A stretch of DNA of 64,000 nucleotides. Source: Bacteroidetes bacterium UBA7674. GTDB lineage: Bacteria > Bacteroidota > Bacteroidia > Chitinophagales > Chitinophagaceae. Positions 1 through 8,175 of this stretch are shown piece by piece; the first letter of the stretch is position 1, and each line of letters starts with the position of its first letter. The position numbers were made by a program, and so were the translations under genes. The stretch spans positions 325,598 through 389,597 of the forward strand of contig DLHG01000009.1 in NCBI GenBank assembly GCA_002483105.1. Reading direction: 5' to 3'. The notes below the pieces were generated by a model, which was not told where the DNA came from, did no database searches, and saw only the letters and a program-made list of their open reading frames with translations.

Positions 1-1753
1 CCTTTAACGCAGGCCCATCATTTACGCCATCACCCGTCATCCCTACCACATGCCCCTGCTTCTTCAGGCTTTCGATAATACGCAGTTTCATCTCAGGGAA
101 GATGCGTGCAAATATATTGTTGGCCATTACAGCCTGGTCGAACTGTTCCTCGTTTAACTGTAACAGCTCATTACTTGTTATTACCTCTTCGCGGTCATTC
201 ATCTTTGCCTGTATGCTGATAGCATGAGCAGTTTCAGGATTGTCACCTGTGATCATCTTTACCTGAATTCCCGCATTGTGCAAAGTCTTGAAGATCTCAG
301 AAATATTCTTTTTGGGTGGATCATAAAAGCCTATCATGCCCAGGAAATTAAGAATATAGTCTTGTTGGTTTTCCGGGAAATTGTCTCCTTCAAATACGGC
401 ATTCGCAACCGCAAGTACTCGTAATCCTTGTTTAGCAAATGTTGAATTTATCTCTGTTAATCTTGCTTTCTGGGCTATGGAGAGTGCGGATTGTTCCAAC
501 AGTCTTTCAGGGGCTCCTTTACAAGCAATAATTCGTGATCTCCGTTCATTTTCAAATATATGGGTCATCATTGGAGGTTTACCTTCCAATGGATACTCGT
601 GTATCATTTTAAAAAAGGGGCGTTGATCCGATCGTGCTGTCGCTGCGTACAGGGTATGAATGGCTTGCTCCATGCTATCAAATGGTACACTTTCACTGGC
701 CCACATTGCCGTGCTAATTATCTCTGTCAACGAAGGGTCTTTCAGATCTTCCCCTGAATAGGTGCGATCTGTATGTAGATCATAACATTCGTAGATCTCC
801 ATCCTGTTCTCTGTGATGGTGCCAGTTTTGTCGGTACATAACACTGTAGCAGCACCTAATGCCTCTACAGTACTCGTTTGCTTTACAATGACCCCTGATC
901 TCATCAGGCGATATGCACCAAGGGCCATGAACGTTACGAAAGCAACGGGTATTTCTTCAGGCAGAACAGACATGGCAATGGTCAGTCCTTTTAGGAGACT
1001 GTCTAGGATGCTTCCTGACCGCAGGAAGTTGATAAGCCAGATAAGGAGAAAAATAAAACCGCCAACAAACGCCATTTTTTTAACGAACGCCCCGATCTGC
1101 AACTGCAGAGGTGATTTTGTAAGGTCGATATTTTCAATAGACCTTCCTATTTGGCCCAGTTTTGTATTGTCGCCAATGGCAGTCACCTCGAATATGCATT
1201 GGCCCGTTGACGCCAGTGTGCCGCTAAATACTTCATTCCTATCAGGTTTATCCGGCTCTTTTACTACGCTGAATGCCTCACCCGTCAGGATCGATTCATT
1301 AACCGAAAAATCATTCGCCTGCTTCAGAACACCATCGGCCAATACAAATTCTCCCTCTGCAACAACTACATAGTCTCCCACTACGATCTCTTGTGATGGG
1401 ATCTTTAAAAGGTGGTCTGCTCTTATTACTGTTGCGTAAGGCTGGGTGAATTCCTCTAATGCCCGCAAAGCATTCCTGCTTCTTTTATCCTGGTAATAGG
1501 AAATGCCGGACACCATAATTATCGCTCCCGACATAAACCAGGCCTCGGCCATTTGACCAACAAAGAAATATACTAATGTACAAGCTATGAGTAGCAGGAA
1601 CATAGGCTCTCTGATAATATTCTTCAGAACGTCCCAAATAGGAGCACCCTTATTGTCAGTAACTATGTTAGCCCCATCTTTAAGCCTCGACGAGGAAACA
1701 TCTTCGGTGGACAGACCTTTAAATGGGAATGGATTTGTATTGTTCATTGGCAT
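1..1753 (-). CDS. Cation-translocating P-type ATPase (3' end outside window)
   Basis: N-terminal about 584 residues of a P2-type cation ATPase; the C-terminus lies beyond the left edge. My translation of the minus strand shows, in order, an N-terminal cytosolic stretch, two TM segments (around MFLLLIACTLVYFF), the actuator-loop motif LTGEAFSV, a TM4 motif PEEIPVAF, the phosphorylation motif CTDKTGTITEN, an ATP-binding KGAPERLL-type segment, and the hinge TGDN and MTGDGVNDGPALK. These place it among Ca2+/monovalent-cation type pumps of the inner membrane, but the transported ion cannot be named. The usual TGES motif is TGEA here; the catalytic Glu is kept. The start at 1753 is fixed by two in-frame TAA codons four to five codons upstream; 1747 is an alternative ATG. 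Family certain, substrate unknown. Confidence 0.93.
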   Translation of the reverse strand, partial: MPMNNTNPFPFKGLSTEDVSSSRLKDGANIVTDNKGAPIWDVLKNIIREPMFLLLIACTLVYFFVGQMAEAWFMSGAIIMVSGISYYQDKRSRNALRALEEFTQPYATVIRADHLLKIPSQEIVVGDYVVVAEGEFVLADGVLKQANDFSVNESILTGEAFSVVKEPDKPDRNEVFSGTLASTGQCIFEVTAIGDNTKLGQIGRSIENIDLTKSPLQLQIGAFVKKMAFVGGFIFLLIWLINFLRSGSILDSLLKGLTIAMSVLPEEIPVAFVTFMALGAYRLMRSGVIVKQTSTVEALGAATVLCTDKTGTITENRMEIYECYDLHTDRTYSGEDLKDPSLTEIISTAMWASESVPFDSMEQAIHTLYAATARSDQRPFFKMIHEYPLEGKPPMMTHIFENERRSRIIACKGAPERLLEQSALSIAQKARLTEINSTFAKQGLRVLAVANAVFEGDNFPENQQDYILNFLGMIGFYDPPKKNISEIFKTLHNAGIQVKMITGDNPETAHAISIQAKMNDREEVITSNELLQLNEEQFDQAVMANNIFARIFPEMKLRIIESLKKQGHVVGMTGDGVNDGPALK

Positions 1754-1785
1754 GTTACTGGGTTATTATCTCTTCGCTGGCACAC

Positions 1786-1793
1786 CAAATCTA
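1786..1793 (-). promoter_or_regulatory. Putative -7 box for the P-type ATPase
   Basis: Reads TAGATTTG on the minus strand, matching the Bacteroidota -7 consensus TAnnTTTG, about 32 nt upstream of the ATPase start. No TTG is seen at the expected -33 distance, so support is modest. Confidence 0.4.
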
Positions 1794-1962
1794 ATTATTA
1801 ATTAAAAGTAGATTAATGTAAATGCCCGCTAATTGAGCAAAATCAGGGAAATTACTGACGTTAATCATAAGAAGTACTTAATGAAAAGAAAATGTATGAA
1901 GGGCGGGCGCAGTTGGTAGTGTGAATAAGCAAGGGGCATATTACCCTGGTTCCTTAATGAAA

Positions 1963-1996
1963 AACGGGTTTCAGCAAATAATCGCTGAAACCCGTT
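1963..1996 (-). terminator. Rho-independent terminator after tRNA-Asn
   Basis: Perfect 13-bp stem (AACGGGTTTCAGC paired with GCTGAAACCCGTT) with an 8-nt loop, followed on the minus strand by TTTTT. It lies just downstream of the tRNA on the same strand. Confidence 0.85.
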
Positions 1997-2005
1997 ACTG
2001 TGTTG

Positions 2006-2079
2006 CGCTCCCTTCAGGACTTGAACCTGAGACCCTCTGATTAACAGTCAGATGCTCTAACCAACTGAGCTAAGGAAGC
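2006..2079 (-). tRNA. tRNA-Asn (anticodon GTT)
   Basis: 74-nt cloverleaf on the minus strand. Acceptor arms GCTTCCT and AGGGAGC pair with one G-T. The D-arm is GCTCAGTTGGTTAGAGC. The anticodon stem TCTGA/TCAGA encloses the loop CTGTTAA, giving GTT at positions 34-36. The T-arm contains GGTTCAAGTCC. Discriminator base is G and CCA is not encoded. It stands alone between the ATPase and the glycosyltransferase and has its own terminator. Confidence 0.96.
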
Positions 2080-2130
2080 TTGAATTGGGATTGCAAAAAT
2101 AAGCAGTTTATCCTTTCTTCAAAATCTTTT

Positions 2131-4083
2131 TTAGAAACTACCTAGATATTTATAATTCTTAAGTATCAGGCGTACATCCGTGACGGGTGTATAGTGCTGT
2201 GCATATACTATATCCAGCTGTTCACGCACCTCAGCTGCCGGTATATACTGCCCCAATATGTTGTACGGAGGGATGATCCCTGGCTTTATACGAGGTAATC
2301 GCTTGTTATTATTCATATTCCCCGCATAACCCACCCATGTCTTTTGACCCGATAGCACCTTTATGCAATTACCAAAGAACTCCCCTGGCCTCCTCACTAA
2401 GAAGAACGTGATAGGGAACAACAGTATGAAGAAGAGTGAAAACAGAATGTCTATCACTCGCTTATTGCGGAGCTGGGCAAATCCTGCCAGGTTATAATTA
2501 CGGTCTATAGTGTACAGGTCGCCCGCTGTATTGCTCGAGTTGCTACCTATGAAGCTTTGGCTATGAGGCAGGTGTATCTTGTAATCATACTCCTTACCGC
2601 AGCGTTGCATTTGCGTGAATATCTGTTCGTAACTCAGGTGGCTGACACAGAATATCACCTCGTTTACAGAAGCGGTGTATAGCAACTCCTTCATTTCTTT
2701 AATCGATGAGAGCGCATTATGCTCATTGTCATTGATGCTCACACGTCCCGATAATTCCGGCGCGTAATTCACACGGCGTAGCGTAGCGGCAGTTTCTTCA
2801 TAGTCTTGTTCTGTACCTACTATCACTGCCTTGCGCGGAAGCTTGTCGTATGGTATGAACTTAAAAATGCCCAACCTGTACAGCGCTTCATGTAAGCCTA
2901 GCATTGCGACTGTGCCTACTACACCACTCAGCACTATCAGTGCCCTTGAGTAACGTAGCTCAGGTGGCAGCAAGCCGTAGTATGCCAGTATCACTACTGT
3001 GCCTATCACCATGCCGCGCGTTACACGCAGTGGCCGGTATGGTTGATCGTACGCACCATTGAAGAACATACTCACCAGCCATAGCAGTATATATACAGGG
3101 AAAGTGAGGTAAAGTGAGCGGAATGGAATTTCGCCTACATTTTTTATATGCGCTACCCAAAAATTTTGCATCACAGCAAGGCTGCCCAGCAGTATCAGCG
3201 CGTCAAACAAAGGCATCCTGAGTACTTTGAGGATGTTCTTCGCGGCACTCATTATCGCGCGGAGAATGATACCTACGTTGATGAACAGCACGAACATTTT
3301 AGCCTTCCTGCTATCGTAATGTTTTTTTACAAAGGTGGATAGTGCTTCGTTAAAGATGCGTACATAAGAGAGTGTAGCCTTGCGGGTACTCTCACCTTTG
3401 TAATGTATGAGTGTTGCTTCCGGATAGTAGATATTCTTATGCCCGCTTTTCTGAATGCGGTACGAGAGATCCACGTCCTCGCAATACATAAAGTAGTCTT
3501 CATCAAAAGCACCGCCAGCCTCATCCATTGCCTTACGACGCACCAGCATACAGCAACCTGAGAGTACTTCTACCTCAGCCGTCTCACGTTCTTTTACATG
3601 TACGGCGTAATACTTATTGAAGTAAGGAGACTTGCTGAATATTTTGTTGATACCCGTAGTCTTAAAAATAGCGACTGAAAGGGTAGGGAAAGATTTTTTA
3701 GAGTCGGGGGCAAATGTTCCTTTACCATCTATCAATCGTGGCCCCAGCGCACCTGCCTCGGGATGAGCATCCATATAGGCAACTGTCTTGCTCAGGAAGT
3801 CTTCCGGCATTACAGTATCCGGGTTCAGGAAGAGGATATATTCGCCTTTGGCAATCACCACACCCTGGTTATTGGCTTTCGAGAAGCCCTTATTATCTTT
3901 ATTCTCTATCAGCACTACGGTAGGGAACTTCTCCCGTATCATGCGGCAACTGTCATCCGATGAATTATTGTCCACCACTATTATCTCGCCATCCACATGG
4001 CTTATCGCCCGCGATACGGAGTGTAAGCATACTTCCAGGAAGTATTTTACATTATAGTTGACAATTATTACCGATACTTTCAT
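2131..4083 (-). CDS. GT2 glycosyltransferase fused to a degenerate polyprenyl-P sugar transferase-like region
   Basis: 650 aa. Residues 1-240 form a GT-A family 2 glycosyltransferase of the WbbL/rhamnosyltransferase kind: IIVNYNV near the N-terminus, VVDNNSSDDS (37-46), the metal-binding region LNPDT (86-90), and the acceptor-side segment DEDYFMYCEDVDLSYR (194-209). Hydrophobic segments follow at about 262-283, 291-312, 325-342, 355-375 and 380-402, including the SRALI-type motif typical of WbaP/WcaJ-like sugar-phosphate transferases. Next comes a Rossmann-like part (418-550) and a last membrane helix after NKRVIDILF (about 560-585). The final catalytic region of true phosphoglycosyl transferases is not recognisable. 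It is probably involved in surface polysaccharide or O-antigen synthesis at the inner membrane; donor and acceptor are unknown. It is monocistronic, between a tRNA and a terminator. Confidence 0.85.
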   Translation of the reverse strand: MKVSVIIVNYNVKYFLEVCLHSVSRAISHVDGEIIVVDNNSSDDSCRMIREKFPTVVLIENKDNKGFSKANNQGVVIAKGEYILFLNPDTVMPEDFLSKTVAYMDAHPEAGALGPRLIDGKGTFAPDSKKSFPTLSVAIFKTTGINKIFSKSPYFNKYYAVHVKERETAEVEVLSGCCMLVRRKAMDEAGGAFDEDYFMYCEDVDLSYRIQKSGHKNIYYPEATLIHYKGESTRKATLSYVRIFNEALSTFVKKHYDSRKAKMFVLFINVGIILRAIMSAAKNILKVLRMPLFDALILLGSLAVMQNFWVAHIKNVGEIPFRSLYLTFPVYILLWLVSMFFNGAYDQPYRPLRVTRGMVIGTVVILAYYGLLPPELRYSRALIVLSGVVGTVAMLGLHEALYRLGIFKFIPYDKLPRKAVIVGTEQDYEETAATLRRVNYAPELSGRVSINDNEHNALSSIKEMKELLYTASVNEVIFCVSHLSYEQIFTQMQRCGKEYDYKIHLPHSQSFIGSNSSNTAGDLYTIDRNYNLAGFAQLRNKRVIDILFSLFFILLFPITFFLVRRPGEFFGNCIKVLSGQKTWVGYAGNMNNNKRLPRIKPGIIPPYNILGQYIPAAEVREQLDIVYAQHYTPVTDVRLILKNYKYLGSF

Positions 4084-4136
4084 CTATATGGAAGACAGAT
4101 TGCGAATATAAGGGCAGTAGCTGTAAATAACGAAAA

Positions 4137-4165
4137 AGCCGCCCCGATATTATATCAGGGCGGCT
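4137..4165 (-). terminator. Terminator after the SRPBCC gene
   Basis: AGCCGCCC pairs with GGGCGGCT around a 13-nt loop, followed on the minus strand by TTTTT. It separates the SRPBCC/GyrI-like gene from the glycosyltransferase downstream. Confidence 0.8.
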
Positions 4166-4190
4166 CTTCTATAAGTATTTTGATGTTCCT

Positions 4191-5207
4191 TTATTTCATC
4201 AGGTAGTAAACATTAGTTACCCATTTGTTCTTGTCTTTTTCTTTGTCTCCGGCCACTGCGTATTCTTCTATCATAAACAGAACGTCTTTTTCACCCTTTT
4301 CCGCCAGCTTTGCTCCTATTGCCTGGTGTGCTGCTCCTGTACCTGCCGGGTCGCCTACATATGCAACTTTGTACGCTCGTGTAGCCGCAACTTTTTCCAT
4401 TGCTGCTCCATCTACAGGCTTGCCGTCTGCTATAGGTGCGCCTATCAGCACATCGCCTTCCATTTTATCGTCGTCCCACTTATATATAATGGAGACCGGC
4501 GCTCCCGAGATACGTGCTCCGGCAGCTGTTTGCAGCTTGCCCAAAGACTCGCCCAATACCTTCTCCCAATCACCCATACCCACATGCGATTTGTAACCGG
4601 CATAGTTGGTGGCGGCAAATTGTACTTCCTCAACAGTCAACTTCGGAGCAGCTGCCGGCATTTCACTTTTATGGCTTTCCACATAAGCTTTCATATTGGC
4701 CAGACCTTCATCAAATTGTCCCTGCAGCATTTTTTTCATGCCCATCAGGTAGCCCATCCCTCTCCAGAGGAAGTTGTCATTATTACCGGTATAAGTCCAG
4801 GTTGCTTTGGTAGTGCCATTTCCTGCATCCTCTACCATCAGGTAGCCCCCTGCAGTTGATTCGAAAGGTTTTACAAATTTCAGTTCATAGGTCATTTTGC
4901 CGTTTTCTACAGACTTGTTGGTCATGCTTCCTTCGCCTGTTTTTTCACCCACCCAGCTATAACTGCTTCCTACTTCACCGTCTACGCCGGAGTATGTGAG
5001 CTTCTGATCCGGATCCATTTTGTGCCATGGGCTCCAGTTTGGCCAGTTTTTAAACTTCACCATTTGTTCCCAAACAGCTTCTTTTGGTGCATTAATGACT
5101 GTAGTGCTGGTAATGTTTGTCTCCTTAGGTGCAATAAGAGCTGCTATTACTACCGTTGCCGCTACCAGCAGCAAGAGGATAAGTACAACGCGTAAGAATT
5201 TTTTCAT
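4191..5207 (-). CDS. Membrane-anchored SRPBCC + GyrI-like effector-binding domain protein
   Basis: 338 aa. The N-terminus has one strong hydrophobic segment (about residues 5-25, FLRVVLILLLLVAATVVIAA), either an uncleaved anchor or a signal peptide. Residues about 30-170 look like an SRPBCC/polyketide-cyclase fold (TTVINAPKEAVWEQMV, then NWPNWSPWHKMDP), a hydrophobic-ligand-binding helix-grip domain. The C-terminal half (about 185-338) resembles the GyrI-like/AraC-type small-molecule-binding domain. This two-domain pairing is common in Bacteroidota and is of unknown function, so ligand binding is inferred. It is preceded on its strand by TACTTTTA, one mismatch from the -7 consensus, and followed by a terminator, so it is probably monocistronic. 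Confidence 0.8.
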   Translation of the reverse strand: MKKFLRVVLILLLLVAATVVIAALIAPKETNITSTTVINAPKEAVWEQMVKFKNWPNWSPWHKMDPDQKLTYSGVDGEVGSSYSWVGEKTGEGSMTNKSVENGKMTYELKFVKPFESTAGGYLMVEDAGNGTTKATWTYTGNNDNFLWRGMGYLMGMKKMLQGQFDEGLANMKAYVESHKSEMPAAAPKLTVEEVQFAATNYAGYKSHVGMGDWEKVLGESLGKLQTAAGARISGAPVSIIYKWDDDKMEGDVLIGAPIADGKPVDGAAMEKVAATRAYKVAYVGDPAGTGAAHQAIGAKLAEKGEKDVLFMIEEYAVAGDKEKDKNKWVTNVYYLMK

Positions 5208-5394
5208 GACTTAAGTGTGTTTTGATTGCCCTAAAAGTATAAAAAAACATCAGGTGTATATAGTTTTTGGCATAAAATGTCAAAAAGTTAAACGGGGTAA
5301 TTAGGTAAAAAAGCGGGGATTTAATAACCTGGTCGCCCTACCTATACTTATCGCCCTATCAACCTATTAACTTTTTAACCTATCAACTTAATCG

Positions 5395-5402
5395 TAACTT
5401 TG
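5395..5402 (+). promoter_or_regulatory. -7 box of rlmN, only 4 nt before the ATG
   Basis: TAACTTTG, a full match to TAnnTTTG, followed by CGCC and then the ATG at 5407. With the start point expected a few nt after the box, transcription would begin at or next to the start codon. No -33 TTG is evident; upstream is pyrimidine/A-rich repetitive sequence. Confidence 0.65.
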
Positions 5403-5406
5403 CGCC

Positions 5407-6456
5407 ATGAAAAATTTGCGTAACAGCAGCCTTGAAGAGCTGGAACTGCTCATGAAAGAGTGGGGAGAACCTAAATTCAGGGCAAAACAGGTGGAAGAGT
5501 GGATGTGGAAGAAGTTTGCCGGTAGCATAGACGAGATGACCAATCTTTCTAAGTCGCTTCGGGAAAAGCTGGCGCAGGAGTTTTTCATACCTAAGGTTAA
5601 GACCCACCATAGCCAGTTCAGCAGCGATGGCACTATCAAAAACCGCCTCCAGCTGCACGACGGTTACTTCGTGGAGAGCGTACTCATACCTACAGATAAG
5701 AGAATGACCGTATGTGTTTCCTCCCAGGTGGGCTGCTCGCTTTCCTGTAAGTTCTGCGCTACCGGTTATTTGCCCCGTAAGCGTAATATGGATTTCGACG
5801 AGATAGTGGATGAGGTAGTACTGGTAAACGAGCAGGCTGTAAAGCAATATGGCAAGGGCCTTACCAATATCGTATTTATGGGTATGGGTGAACCATTGCT
5901 CAACTATAAGAATGTACTGAAGGCCATCGAAAAGATATCTTCCCCCGATAGTCTGGGCATGAGCCCCAAACGTATCACCGTTTCCACTGCGGGTGTTTCC
6001 AAGATGATACGCCAGTTGGGTGATGACAAAGTGCGCTTTAAGTTGGCAGTTTCTCTCCACGCGGCCGATGACACAAAGCGTAATGAGATAATGCCCATTA
6101 ATGAAACCAATAACTTGAAAGGATTAATAGAGGCATTAAATTATTTCTATAAGCAGACCGGTAATGAAATCACATTTGAATATATCCTTTTTAAGGATTT
6201 TAATGACAGTGTGGAAGATGCCGACAACCTGGTGAAAATATACAGGCAAGTACCTGCCGATCTGGTCAATATTATAGAATATAATCCTATAGATGCAGCC
6301 AGCTATGAAAAACCTGAGGATGACAAAGTTGAGGCTTTTATGAAATATCTGGAGTCTAAAAAAGTCAATGCACGCCTGCGCAGAAGTCGCGGTAAAGATA
6401 TCGACGCTGCCTGCGGACAGCTCGCTAATATCGATAAGGCCTCATTGCCAGAGTAG
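5407..6456 (+). CDS. rlmN: Dual-specificity 23S rRNA A2503 / tRNA A37 C2-methyltransferase RlmN
   Basis: 349 aa, usual length. It is a radical-SAM enzyme that makes 2-methyladenosine at A2503 of 23S rRNA (and A37 of some tRNAs in characterised homologues). The cluster motif CxxxCxxC is Cys110, Cys114 and Cys117 in CSLSCKFCATG. The methyl-carrying Cys near the C-terminus is Cys336 in DAACGQL. GMGEPL follows the SAM domain start. The N-terminal helical domain (LEELELLMKEWG, FRAKQVEEWMWKK) begins at the annotated ATG, so the start is well supported even though the -7 box sits only 4 nt upstream. It is monocistronic, divergent from the SRPBCC gene. Confidence 0.97.
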   Translation: MKNLRNSSLEELELLMKEWGEPKFRAKQVEEWMWKKFAGSIDEMTNLSKSLREKLAQEFFIPKVKTHHSQFSSDGTIKNRLQLHDGYFVESVLIPTDKRMTVCVSSQVGCSLSCKFCATGYLPRKRNMDFDEIVDEVVLVNEQAVKQYGKGLTNIVFMGMGEPLLNYKNVLKAIEKISSPDSLGMSPKRITVSTAGVSKMIRQLGDDKVRFKLAVSLHAADDTKRNEIMPINETNNLKGLIEALNYFYKQTGNEITFEYILFKDFNDSVEDADNLVKIYRQVPADLVNIIEYNPIDAASYEKPEDDKVEAFMKYLESKKVNARLRRSRGKDIDAACGQLANIDKASLPE

Positions 6457-6504
6457 TCGGCATCGTAAATAAATATTATGTAATAATTATGGAATAGATA
6501 AGTA

Positions 6505-6531
6505 TTGATGAGATAATTTATCGTACTTTTG
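6505..6531 (+). promoter_or_regulatory. Promoter of the repeat-containing T9SS cargo gene
   Basis: TTG at 6505-6507, 16 nt spacer, then TACTTTTG at 6524-6531, fitting the Bacteroidota -33/-7 pattern. The CDS begins 50 nt further on, leaving an AT-rich leader. Confidence 0.65.
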
Positions 6532-6581
6532 CGAAACCTCTTAATTATTTAATAACTATTTAATAACGAAACGAACTACTT

Positions 6582-8054
6582 ATGAAAAAAACAACTACTA
6601 AACTAGTATTAGCTGGTATCTTGTTAAGCGCTACAGTTAACGCTCAGCAAGCCCAAACATTGGCACCCGCAATGAACAGCAATCATGTGATCAGCGCAAG
6701 TGCTCACACCAATGCAAAATCCACTGCACTGCAATCAAGAGTAATTGGTGCAGCATTACTTAACTACAGTAACGGTTTTTCCTACACTTTAGAGGATACC
6801 ACTTTCCTTACGTATTCTAATGACAGAGGTCATGACAGTGCTTTACAGGAAATTAAGTTTGATGTACTGGTATCGCAGAATGTGGTTGCAAACGTGCCTG
6901 TAAATAACTACAAGTACACTCAGACTTTCGACGGTGATGATAATGTCTTGACTAATCTTCAGCAAAATTGGAACACAGGTACTAACACCTGGGATAATGC
7001 CAACAATACAGTTTATACCTATGATGGTAACGACAACATGCTTACTTCTGTAAGTCAGAATTGGAACTCAGGCACTAATACCTGGGAAAATTATAGAAAA
7101 GAGATATACACTTACGATGGAGATAATAACATGTTGACGCATGTTATTCAATATTGGGATAACGTATTCCTTACTTGGGTTAACAGCACACAGTATATCT
7201 ACAATTATAATGTAAACAACCAAAGAACAATGGAGGTTTACCAAAATTGGAACAATACTCTTTTGACTTGGGTGAACTCTACAAAAAGCACTATGGTGTA
7301 TGATGCTAATGATGACATGACTACTAGCCTGTTCCAAACCTGGGATAATGTTGGTTTAACATGGGTAAACAATAGCCAGCATTTATATACTTACGATGCT
7401 AACCACCACATGCTGACTGATGTTTCTCAATACGTTTCAATGAGTGTTTGGGTGAATTCAAGCAAATACACTTATGCTTATACTGGTAATGATGCTACTA
7501 CTGTAGTTTATCAAAATTGGAATAACATGATGATGACTTGGGATAATAATTCTAGGTCGCTGCGTACTTTTGATGCTGATCATAACATGATCTCTCAGGT
7601 AAATCAGGATTGGAACACTATGACAACTGCTTTTGATAATGTGAATCGTACACAATATACTTACAACAGCTTCAATCAACCTACAAGTATGTGGTCTGAC
7701 CAATGGAACGCTGGTATCTGGCAAGTTCAGACTTCAGATTACAAACAAAATCTCTACTACGAAACTTATGGTACTAACAGTGTAGCTAATACTGCTGCTG
7801 TTGCTGATTTCAATCTGTATCCTGTTCCTGCACAAAATTTTGTAAGGATCGAGAAAACATTCACTACGCCTCAGTCTTTCACTGTTTCTATCACTGATCT
7901 TCAAGGTCGCCTTGTTCGCACTTACAGCGAAAAAGCAACTACTAACTACTCAAGGAACATTGATGTGAATCAACTGTCTTCAGGTAACTACGTGATCAAG
8001 ATAGCTACTGCTAATGGCAAAGCTTCTTACCAACAGTTCACTGTTGCACACTAG
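6582..8054 (+). CDS. Secreted protein with nine ~31-aa repeats and T9SS type A sorting domain
   Basis: 490 aa. It has a Sec signal peptide (MKKTTTKLVLAGILLSATVNAQ). From about residue 110 to 395 it is built of nine tandem repeats of roughly 31 aa with the pattern Y-Y-[DN]-x-N-x-M-x(5)-Q-x-W-[ND]-x(4)-TW-[VD]-N, resembling the aromatic/Asn-rich repeats of other Bacteroidota surface proteins. The last about 75 residues match the T9SS type A C-terminal domain: FNLYPVPAQNFVRIEK, ITDLQGRLVRTY, LSSGNYVIKI. It should therefore cross the outer membrane via the T9SS encoded at 19.85-24.6 kb and be anchored or released. The function of the repeats is unknown. It has its own promoter and a strong bidirectional terminator. 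Confidence 0.88.
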   Translation: MKKTTTKLVLAGILLSATVNAQQAQTLAPAMNSNHVISASAHTNAKSTALQSRVIGAALLNYSNGFSYTLEDTTFLTYSNDRGHDSALQEIKFDVLVSQNVVANVPVNNYKYTQTFDGDDNVLTNLQQNWNTGTNTWDNANNTVYTYDGNDNMLTSVSQNWNSGTNTWENYRKEIYTYDGDNNMLTHVIQYWDNVFLTWVNSTQYIYNYNVNNQRTMEVYQNWNNTLLTWVNSTKSTMVYDANDDMTTSLFQTWDNVGLTWVNNSQHLYTYDANHHMLTDVSQYVSMSVWVNSSKYTYAYTGNDATTVVYQNWNNMMMTWDNNSRSLRTFDADHNMISQVNQDWNTMTTAFDNVNRTQYTYNSFNQPTSMWSDQWNAGIWQVQTSDYKQNLYYETYGTNSVANTAAVADFNLYPVPAQNFVRIEKTFTTPQSFTVSITDLQGRLVRTYSEKATTNYSRNIDVNQLSSGNYVIKIATANGKASYQQFTVAH

Positions 8055-8075
8055 TAGAAAATCACTCTAGATAAT

Positions 8076-8105
8076 AAAAAGGCGCTTCAATCGAAGCGCC
8101 TTTTT
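8076..8105. terminator. Bidirectional terminator between the T9SS cargo gene and fabH
   Basis: AAAAAGGCGCTTC / GAAGCGCCTTTTT, a near-perfect palindrome with a 4-nt loop and T runs on both strands. It sits between convergent genes. Confidence 0.88.
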
Positions 8106-8175
8106 ATTAAATATCATTAAGCCCCTTTAGGCCCGTCCGAACGGATTATTTATCCGGGCGGAGGTTTGGGTTTGA

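Noticed and set aside
813..1373. 186-aa plus-strand frame at the left edge
   Set aside because: It lies antisense to the P-type ATPase, whose motifs (CTDKTGT, PEEIP, TGDGVND) are clear on the minus strand.
5383..6060. 225-aa minus-strand frame over rlmN
   Set aside because: It is the shadow of rlmN, whose radical-SAM motifs and start fit the plus strand; composition of the minus frame is not protein-like.
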